64,000 bases of DNA from Mycobacterium pinniadriaticum (GTDB lineage Bacteria; Actinomycetota; Actinomycetes; Mycobacteriales; Mycobacteriaceae): assembly GCF_026242045.1 (NCBI RefSeq), contig NZ_JAPJDO010000005.1, forward strand, positions 232,784 through 296,783. The letters are read 5' to 3'. The stretch's first letter is position 1; every line of letters begins with the position of its first letter. The position numbers and the translations under genes were made by a program. This document shows positions 57,993 through 64,000 of the stretch, in pieces. The notes under the pieces were generated by a model that had not been told where the DNA came from, searched no databases, and saw only the letters and a program-made list of their open reading frames with translations.

Positions 57993-59639
57993 TTACCCGT
58001 CGTTGCCGATCGATAGTCGTGGACAGGCGATGTCGTTGCCAAGTTGATGGGTGGCGACGACCACGGTGCGGGCCGGCGACAGCAGCCCCTGCCGATCGTC
58101 GAGCAGGGCCCGCAGTATCCGTTGTCCGTCGGCGGCGTCGAGGTGCTCGGTCGGCTCGTCGAGCAGCACGACCGGTGCGGGGCACAACAACACCCGCGCC
58201 AACAGCAGTCGCCGGCGCTGCCCGGCCGACACCGCGCCGGCGCCGCCGGCCAGCACGGTGGCCAGTCCGTCGGGCAGGCTGGCCAGCCAGTCCCGCAGGC
58301 CGACCACGGCCAGCGTGTGGGCGAGTTCTTCGTCCGTGCAATCGCCGCGCGCCACCAACAGGTTGTCCCGCACGGTGGTGCTGAACAGATGGGCATCCTC
58401 GGCGAAATAGCAGACCACACTCCGCAATTGCGATTCGGTGAGGGCGGTGGTCGGGACACCGTCGAGGGTCACCGTGCCAGTGGCCGGCGGGATCAGGCCC
58501 GCCAGGCTCATCAGCAGTGCGGTCTTGCCGGCACCGCTGCGTCCGGTGATCGCCAGCCGGGCGCCGGGCTGCAGGGTCACCTCGATGGGCTGGCCGGCGG
58601 GGCCGCCGGGGTAGCCGGCGCGCAGTTGGGCTCGCACCGTCGGTGTGGTGGCATGGGTAGCGATGACGACGGGCTCAGTCGTGTCGGTCGTGGCCGGTAG
58701 CAGGTCGTGCAGTCGCGCGGCCGCGATGCGTGCGCGGGTCAGGGCAACGGCGGCCGCCGGCAGCATCGCGGTGGCCTCGAACGCGGAGAGCGGCAACAAC
58801 ATCAGCACCGCCAGCGTGGTCGGTGCGGTGTGGGCCGCGATACCGATGCCGATGGTGACCGCCCCGAGGACACTGGTGCCGATGGCCAGGATCGGCACCG
58901 CGGCGGCCGCCGCGGCCGGTGCGGCCGCCCGGTCGATCGCTGACCCCCAATCACGCTGCCGTTGTTCGGCTTCGGCGATCACGGCGGGCAGCCGGCCGGC
59001 CACCCGCAATTCCGCGGCATACTCGAGTGCGGTGACCGCGGCGACATCGCGGCCGGATTGTTGTTGGCGGGCAACAGCTTCCTGCGCATGAACCGCGCGC
59101 GCGGACAGTCCCGGCGCCAGCACGCCCGCGACCAGCAGGCACACCGCGAGGACGACGGCCACCGCGGGGGAGATCATCGCGATGACCGCGGTGGCCGAGA
59201 CGCCGAGGACCCCGGCGACCCCGATCGGGACCAGCGCGCGGACCAGGACGTCAGCGAGGGTGTCGACATCGGCCCCCACCCGGGCCAGCAGGTCACCGCT
59301 GTGCAGCCGGGCAGTGATGTCGGCGGGGCCGCGAGCCAGCCGGCGGTAGATCTCGCTGCGGGCACTGGCGGCCGCCCGCAACGCGGTGTCGTGCGAGGCC
59401 AGCCGCTCGCAGTAGCCCAGGACGCCGCGGGAGATACCGAAGGTCCGTACGGCCACGACGGCAACCGACAGGTCGAGCACGGGCGGCATCTGCCAGGCCC
59501 GGGTGATCAGCCAGGCCGACACTCCGGCCAGGGCCAGCGCGCTGCCCAACGCCAGAGAGCCGAGCGCGATCGCCAGCAGCAGCCGGGGCAGGCGCGGCCG
59601 CAACAATGGCAGCGCCGAGCGCAGTTCAGACGGCGGCAT
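57993..59639 (-). CDS. cydC: Thiol exporter CydDC, subunit CydC
   Basis: A 548-residue ABC exporter half: six-helix membrane domain (about 15-300) and an ATPase with Walker A GRSGAGKTALL, signature VSAGQRRRLLLARVLL, Walker B VVLLDEPTEHLD and H-loop ATHQLG. CydDC moves cysteine and glutathione or loads heme, and is needed for bd oxidase assembly. ATG at 59639 overlaps the cydD stop by 14 bp. The frame is open further upstream but only as a shadow of cydD. Confidence 0.93.
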   Translation of the reverse strand: MPPSELRSALPLLRPRLPRLLLAIALGSLALGSALALAGVSAWLITRAWQMPPVLDLSVAVVAVRTFGISRGVLGYCERLASHDTALRAAASARSEIYRRLARGPADITARLHSGDLLARVGADVDTLADVLVRALVPIGVAGVLGVSATAVIAMISPAVAVVLAVCLLVAGVLAPGLSARAVHAQEAVARQQQSGRDVAAVTALEYAAELRVAGRLPAVIAEAEQRQRDWGSAIDRAAAPAAAAAAVPILAIGTSVLGAVTIGIGIAAHTAPTTLAVLMLLPLSAFEATAMLPAAAVALTRARIAAARLHDLLPATTDTTEPVVIATHATTPTVRAQLRAGYPGGPAGQPIEVTLQPGARLAITGRSGAGKTALLMSLAGLIPPATGTVTLDGVPTTALTESQLRSVVCYFAEDAHLFSTTVRDNLLVARGDCTDEELAHTLAVVGLRDWLASLPDGLATVLAGGAGAVSAGQRRRLLLARVLLCPAPVVLLDEPTEHLDAADGQRILRALLDDRQGLLSPARTVVVATHQLGNDIACPRLSIGNDG

Positions 59640-61263
59640 GGTGATCGGCTTCCACGGCGATGACATGATCGGCGATCCCCACCACGCTGTCGCGGTGGGC
59701 GACCAGTACAACGGTGGCCCCTTCGGCCGCCCGCCGTGTGATCGCCTGCAGCACGGTCTTTTCCGTCGCCTCGTCCAGGTGTGAGGTGGGTTCGTCGAGG
59801 AGTAGCACCGGAGCGGGGGAGCCCAGTGCTCGGGCCAGGCCGAGGCGCTGACGTTGCCCGAGCGAGAGCCCGGTGCCGCCGCGGCCCACGACGGTGTCGA
59901 TACCGTTCGGCAGTTCGTCGAGCACTTCGGTGAATCCCGCTGCTCGGCATGCTGGGTCAAGCTCGCTCAGCGGTCCGAAGAGAGCGAGGTTCTCGGCGAT
60001 GGTGCCGGGGATGATCACCGGACGCTGGGCCAGCCACGCCAGCTGCCGCCACCAGGCCGGCCGGTCTACCTCGGCGACATCGACACCGCCGATGGTGATG
60101 CGGCCGCGGGTGGGGGTGACGAGTCCGGCGATCGCGAGCAGGGCCGTCGTCTTGCCGGCGCCGTTGGCCCCGGTCAGGACGGTGACCTGACCGGGCGGCA
60201 GCCGGCCGGACAACTCGTGCGGCGACATCCCGTCCCGTCCGGCCACGCACAGCCCGTCGAGCACGATCGCGGCGCCGGCGGCGGTAATCGTACGGGTGCC
60301 GGCCGGCGGTTCGGGATGGTGCTCGATCAACGCGAACGCCTTGTCGGCGGCGGCCTTTCCGTTCTGCGCCGCGTGGAACTCGACGCCGACGCGGCGCAGC
60401 GGCCAGAACACGTCCGGGGCCAGCAACAGCACGGTCAACCCGGCGGCCAGGCTCATCTCGCCGAATACCAGCCGAAGCCCGATGCTGACCGCGACCAAAG
60501 CCACGCCGAGCGTGGCGATGAGCTCGAGCACCAGTGCTGAGAGGAATGCGATGCGCAGGGTAGCCATCGCCGAACGGCGATGGGCCGCACTGAGTTTAGC
60601 GATCCGCTCGGCCGGACCGTCAGCCCGGCCGAGTGCGCGCAGCGTGGGGATGCCGGCGATCAGGTCCATCAGTCGCGCCTGCAGTGTGGTCATCGCCTCC
60701 AGGGCGGCGGCCGACCGCTCGGCGGTGGCCAAGCCGATCAGCACCATGAACACCGGGATCAGTGGCAGCGCGACGAGCACGATCAGGGCCGATTCGACAT
60801 CGTTGAGCGCGATGACCGCGACGGTGGCCGGCGTCAGAATCGCGGCCAGGAACAACGCCGGGAGATACGCGGTGAAGTAGGGCCGCAGACCGTCGAGCCC
60901 GGTGGTGATCACCGTCGCGGCGTCGTCGCGACGAGTAGTGCCGACATCGGGCGGCAGTGCGGTGACCGCACGCAACACCTGGCCGCCGAGGTCGGCGATC
61001 ACGGCGCTGGCCCCCCGCTGGCCGAGCCGGCCCTGAAGCCAACCGACCAGCGCCCGAGCCAGCCAGAGCCCCGCCAGGATGATCAGGTCGCTGCGCCAGT
61101 AACCGATGCTGCGGGTGGCCGGTTCGGTGATGACGCCCGCCACCAGGTGGCCGAGGATGACGGCACCGGCGATGGCGCACGCCGCGATGACCGTGTCGCA
61201 GCCGACCGTCGCGACCAGATAGCGGCGCACCGCCGCCGAGGCCCGCCACAGACGTGGGTCCAA
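59626..61263 (-). CDS. cydD: Thiol exporter CydDC, subunit CydD
   Basis: A 545-residue ABC exporter half with six membrane helices (first at about 20-40) and an ATPase: Walker A GANGAGKTTALL, signature LSLGQRQRLGLARAL, Walker B VLLLDEPTSHLD and H-loop VAHRD. The only start that keeps the conserved DPRLW N terminus is a TTG at 61263, 29 bp after the cydB stop; no ATG or GTG lies in frame between. It pairs with CydC. Confidence 0.92.
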   Translation of the reverse strand: MDPRLWRASAAVRRYLVATVGCDTVIAACAIAGAVILGHLVAGVITEPATRSIGYWRSDLIILAGLWLARALVGWLQGRLGQRGASAVIADLGGQVLRAVTALPPDVGTTRRDDAATVITTGLDGLRPYFTAYLPALFLAAILTPATVAVIALNDVESALIVLVALPLIPVFMVLIGLATAERSAAALEAMTTLQARLMDLIAGIPTLRALGRADGPAERIAKLSAAHRRSAMATLRIAFLSALVLELIATLGVALVAVSIGLRLVFGEMSLAAGLTVLLLAPDVFWPLRRVGVEFHAAQNGKAAADKAFALIEHHPEPPAGTRTITAAGAAIVLDGLCVAGRDGMSPHELSGRLPPGQVTVLTGANGAGKTTALLAIAGLVTPTRGRITIGGVDVAEVDRPAWWRQLAWLAQRPVIIPGTIAENLALFGPLSELDPACRAAGFTEVLDELPNGIDTVVGRGGTGLSLGQRQRLGLARALGSPAPVLLLDEPTSHLDEATEKTVLQAITRRAAEGATVVLVAHRDSVVGIADHVIAVEADHHAAV

Positions 61264-61292
61264 CGGGCCCGTACGGCGCTGGCCGCCGGCGC

Positions 61293-62336
61293 TCAGGGCA
61301 CGCGCCTCAATGGCAGGCCGATGGACTCCGGGATCGACTCGGCGAAGATCCGCTTACGGAAGATCCAGTATGTCCAGGCCTGGTAGACCAGGACGATCGG
61401 GGTGAATATCAATGCCGCCCAGGTCATCACCTTCAGCGTGTACGGGCTGGACGACCCGTTGTAGATCGTCAGGTTGTAGGCCGGATCGATGGTCGAGGGC
61501 ACCAGGTTCGGGTAGAGCGAGCCGAACAGCAGGGTCACCACGGCGGCGACGACGATCGTCGTCGCCAGGAACGCCCAGCCTTCGCGGACGCCCCACGCGG
61601 CCGCGACCGCGGCCAGTTGGGCCACCACCGCCAGGGCCAGTACCGCCCAGGTCCACGGCTTGCCGTGCGCCAGTTGGGTCCACAGACCGAACGCGGCGAC
61701 CAGCACCGTGGCGGGCACGCTCAGTTGGCGGGCCAACCCGGTCGCGTCGGTGCGCACGGCGCCACCGGACTTCAGCGCCAGGAACACCGCGCCGTGGAAC
61801 AGGAACAGGGAGCAGGTGGCCAACCCGCCGAGCAGGGTGTACGGGTTCAGAACATCGGTGACCGACAGTCCGACGACGTTCTTGTCGGGTCCGACGGGCA
61901 GTCCGTTGACCAGGATGGCGAACGCCACGCCCCAGAGGATCGCGGGCAGCCACGAACCGGCGGCGATTCCGATGTCGCACCAGGTGCGCCATTTCGGATC
62001 GTTGATCTTGCCCCGCCACTCGATCGCCACGATGCGCGCGATCATCGACAGCAGGATGACCAGCAACGGCAGGTACAGCGCCGAGAACACCGTGGCATAC
62101 CAGTTCGGGAAGGCGGCGAACATGGCACCACCCGCGGTGATCAGCCACACCTCGTTGCCGTCCCAGACCGGCCCGATGGTGTTGAGCACCGCCCTGCGGT
62201 GACTTTCGTTATCGCCCTTGCCGATCCGTCCCAGCCACGCCATCACCATGCCGACGCCGAAGTCGAACCCCTCCAGGACGAAGAAGCCGAGGAACAGCAC
62301 CGCCACGATGATGAACCAGAACTGTTGCAGTCCCAT
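61293..62336 (-). CDS. cydB: Cytochrome bd oxidase subunit II
   Basis: A 347-residue membrane protein with about nine helices, opening MGLQQFWFIIVAVLFLGFF and with the family motif VLEGFDFGVGM, PVWDGNEVWLITAGGAMFAAFP. It assembles with CydA in the quinol oxidase. ATG at 62336 has GGAG upstream, 27 bp after the cydA stop. Confidence 0.95.
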   Translation of the reverse strand: MGLQQFWFIIVAVLFLGFFVLEGFDFGVGMVMAWLGRIGKGDNESHRRAVLNTIGPVWDGNEVWLITAGGAMFAAFPNWYATVFSALYLPLLVILLSMIARIVAIEWRGKINDPKWRTWCDIGIAAGSWLPAILWGVAFAILVNGLPVGPDKNVVGLSVTDVLNPYTLLGGLATCSLFLFHGAVFLALKSGGAVRTDATGLARQLSVPATVLVAAFGLWTQLAHGKPWTWAVLALAVVAQLAAVAAAWGVREGWAFLATTIVVAAVVTLLFGSLYPNLVPSTIDPAYNLTIYNGSSSPYTLKVMTWAALIFTPIVLVYQAWTYWIFRKRIFAESIPESIGLPLRRVP

Positions 62337-62362
62337 GATGTAACTCCTCGGGTCCGGCAGGC

Positions 62363-63811
62363 TCAGTAGGCGAACGACAGCGGGGCGACCTCGTCATCCC
62401 CGGGTGGGGCCGGTGGCGCGGGTTCGGAGTCGTGTTCCAGCGGCCCGGCGGTGACGTAGCGCCGGAGCAGGTAGAACCAGATCACCGCGAGTACCGCGTA
62501 GATCAACGTGAACGAGATCAACGACACCCACACCAGCCCCGGCCCGTGCAGTGACACTCCTTGCCGAACGGTCAGCCGAACCAGCTGATCGCCATCGGGG
62601 TTGGGGGCGACCACCCAGGGTTGTCGGCCCATTTCGGTGAACACCCAGCCGGCGATCGAGGCCAGGAACGGCGTCGGAAGCGTCACCAGCGCAAAGTTGG
62701 AGAACCACCTTCCTTCGGGCACCCGGCCGCCACGGGTGAGCCACAGCGTGGCGAGCGCGAACAGCAGCGGTACCGCCAGGAGCCCGATCATCGCGCGGAA
62801 CGACCAGTAGGTGACGAACAGGTTCGGCACGTACCACTCCGGGCCGAACTTCTGCTCGTATTGCTGCTGAAGGTCTTTGGCGCCCTCCAGGGTGACGCCG
62901 CTCAACTTGCCCTTGGCCAGGAACGGCAGAACGTAGGGCACCTCGATGACCCTGGTGATGCTGTCGCAGTTGTTGTGCGTGCCGAGGGTCAGCAGGGAGA
63001 AGCCCGGATCCGTTTCGGTGTGGCACAGCGACTCCGCAGCCGCCATCTTCATCGGCTGCTGGTGGAACATCAGCTTGCCCTGTACGTCGCCGGTGAAGAA
63101 CAGTCCGACGCAGGCGACCAGCGCCACCAGTGAGCCCAGGATGGCGCCCGGACGATAGAGGGCGGTCGCGTCCGGGCTGCCCTTGGCCCGGACCATCCAC
63201 CATGCGCACACGGCCGCGACGAAGGTCGCCGCGGTCAGGAACGACGCCGCCACGGCGTGCCAGAACGCCGCCACACCGGTGTTGTTGGTGAACAGCTCGG
63301 CGATGCTCTGAAGTTCGGCGCGGCCGGTCGCCGGATTGAACCGGGCCCCGACGGGGTGCTGCATGAACGAGTTCGCCGTGATGATGAAGAACGCCGACAG
63401 ATTGACCGCGAACGCCACCAGCCAGATCGAGGTCAGGTGCAGCCACTTGGGCAGCCGGCTCCAGCCGAAGATCCACAGCCCGATGAAGGTCGACTCCAGG
63501 AAGAACGCGACCAGGCCCTCCAGCGCGAGCGGCGCGCCGAAGATGTCGCCCACGAACCGGGAGTACTCGCTCCAGTTCATCCCGAACTGAAATTCCTGCA
63601 CGATGCCCGTCGCGACGCCGATCGCGAAGTTGATCAGGAAGATCTTCCCGAAGAACTTGGTCATCCGGTACCAGGCCGGGTTGTCGGTCACCACCCAGAT
63701 CGTCTGCATCACGGCGATCAGCGGCGCGAGGCCGATGGTCAGTGGAACGAAAATGAAGTGGTAGACGGTCGTGATTCCGAACTGCCAGCGGGACACGTCA
63801 AGAGCACTCAT
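62363..63811 (-). CDS. cydA: Cytochrome bd oxidase subunit I
   Basis: A 482-residue quinol oxidase subunit holding hemes b558, b595 and d. The N-terminal His is in QFGITTVYHFIFVPLT, the heme-ligand and quinol region includes NSFMQHPVGARFNP and the GRQPW motif (EMGRQPWVV); the Q-loop is of the short type. The ATG at 63811 follows GGAG by nine bases and matches the family start; an ATG five codons upstream is the alternative. First gene of cydA-B-D-C, giving high-affinity respiration at low oxygen. Confidence 0.95.
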   Translation of the reverse strand: MSALDVSRWQFGITTVYHFIFVPLTIGLAPLIAVMQTIWVVTDNPAWYRMTKFFGKIFLINFAIGVATGIVQEFQFGMNWSEYSRFVGDIFGAPLALEGLVAFFLESTFIGLWIFGWSRLPKWLHLTSIWLVAFAVNLSAFFIITANSFMQHPVGARFNPATGRAELQSIAELFTNNTGVAAFWHAVAASFLTAATFVAAVCAWWMVRAKGSPDATALYRPGAILGSLVALVACVGLFFTGDVQGKLMFHQQPMKMAAAESLCHTETDPGFSLLTLGTHNNCDSITRVIEVPYVLPFLAKGKLSGVTLEGAKDLQQQYEQKFGPEWYVPNLFVTYWSFRAMIGLLAVPLLFALATLWLTRGGRVPEGRWFSNFALVTLPTPFLASIAGWVFTEMGRQPWVVAPNPDGDQLVRLTVRQGVSLHGPGLVWVSLISFTLIYAVLAVIWFYLLRRYVTAGPLEHDSEPAPPAPPGDDEVAPLSFAY

Positions 63812-63837
63812 ACCGGAATTCTCCATGAAATGCGAAA

Positions 63838-63883
63838 GGCGCGGATCGCCTATCTACGACGAAGTGTAGTAGGAATCCGCGCC
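63838..63883. promoter_or_regulatory. Nested inverted repeats in the cydA promoter region
   Basis: GGCGCGGAT (63838-63846) and ATCCGCGCC (63875-63883) are perfect 9-bp arms around a 28-bp centre. The centre holds a weaker palindrome CTAC-N11-GTAG (63854-63872) with further matching bases inside, overlapping a TACACT -10 on the minus strand (63868-63863). Regulator binding or a leader hairpin are both possible; the region starts 27 bp before cydA. Confidence 0.5.
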
Positions 63884-63901
63884 GTCCGCGCTAGGAGGCC
63901 G

Positions 63902-64000
63902 CTGAACAAGGCGGTTCTGGGGCTGAGCTGTGGCACGGGTCGGGGCGTGGATTGGTGGGCGGTCGGCCGGCGAGCGCGGATCGTGGCGGTGGGGGCCTGT
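63902..64000 (+). other. Open plus-strand stretch at the window end
   Basis: From 63902 a frame without stops reads to the window end (NKAVLGLSCGTGRGVDWWAV). The opening resembles the AVLGLS start of a mycobacterial protein family (DUF7159), and AGGAGG lies at 63893-63898, but the first codon would be CTG only three bases later. It may be the start of a rightward gene with a mis-placed start, or non-coding. Confidence 0.2.

Overview
This 64 kb window is chromosomal DNA of a high-GC mycobacterium, most likely a fast-growing one of the Mycolicibacterium type. The evidence is gene order: ilvA, treZ/treY/treX, the bio genes, nadABC, hisDCBH-A-impA-F-I, bcp, trpE-x-trpCBA, lgt, pyk, tesB and cydABDC follow the arrangement I recall from M. 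tuberculosis (about Rv1558 to Rv1623c). Three differences stand out: gltBD lies between lgt and pyk, a BioQ-type biotin repressor is present, and an nnaR-cbiX pair sits next to ilvA. GTG starts, ATGA/GTGA stop-start overlaps and leaderless-looking promoters (TANNNT six to eight bases before the start codon) are common.

Layout. 1-1616: a TetR regulator, a long inverted repeat, and a lone CbiM-like cobalt permease behind a cobalamin riboswitch. 1760-5398: a GlnR-type box, then nnaR (UroS domain plus winged helix), a CbiX-like chelatase, an F420-type nitroreductase and ilvA. 5386-13790 (minus): treX-treY-treZ for making trehalose from glycogen, and a surface-polymer acyltransferase. 13920-20217: biotin genes bioA, bioF, bioD, a 2H phosphoesterase, bioQ (minus), bioB, the biotin synthase auxiliary protein bsaP and a membrane protein; perfect BioQ-type operators lie before bioF and between bioQ and bioB. 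20228-26152: lipase, an NrtR-type regulator divergent from nadABC with a strong palindrome between them, and a VOC protein. 26163-28877 (minus): F420-type protein, PrsW-like protease, anchored protein, LysE exporter. 28956-35347: histidine operon. 35482-37429: an accessory P450-TetR pair. 37355-38629 (minus): ABC ATPase and bcp. 38685-45097: trp operon and lgt with a repetitive acidic tail. 45168-47427: DUF222/HNH protein and two small membrane proteins. 47599-57474: gltB, gltD, pyk, tesB, DUF2156 protein. 57452-63811 (minus): DUF4190 protein and the cydA-cydB-cydD-cydC bd oxidase operon.

Most of the window is core amino-acid, cofactor and energy metabolism. No trpF is present, which fits hisA being the dual-function PriA that also serves the trp pathway. 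Four local regulatory circuits can be read from the DNA (cobalamin riboswitch, GlnR box, BioQ operators, NrtR operator). I see no CRISPR array, tRNA, rRNA, insertion sequence or obvious defence system, and no gene-free stretch longer than about 215 bases. The least explained parts are the inverted repeats at 71-124, 1648-1670, 35359-35428 and 63838-63883, the 53-bp tandem duplication after bioA, the P450-TetR cassette and the PrsW/anchored-protein pair.
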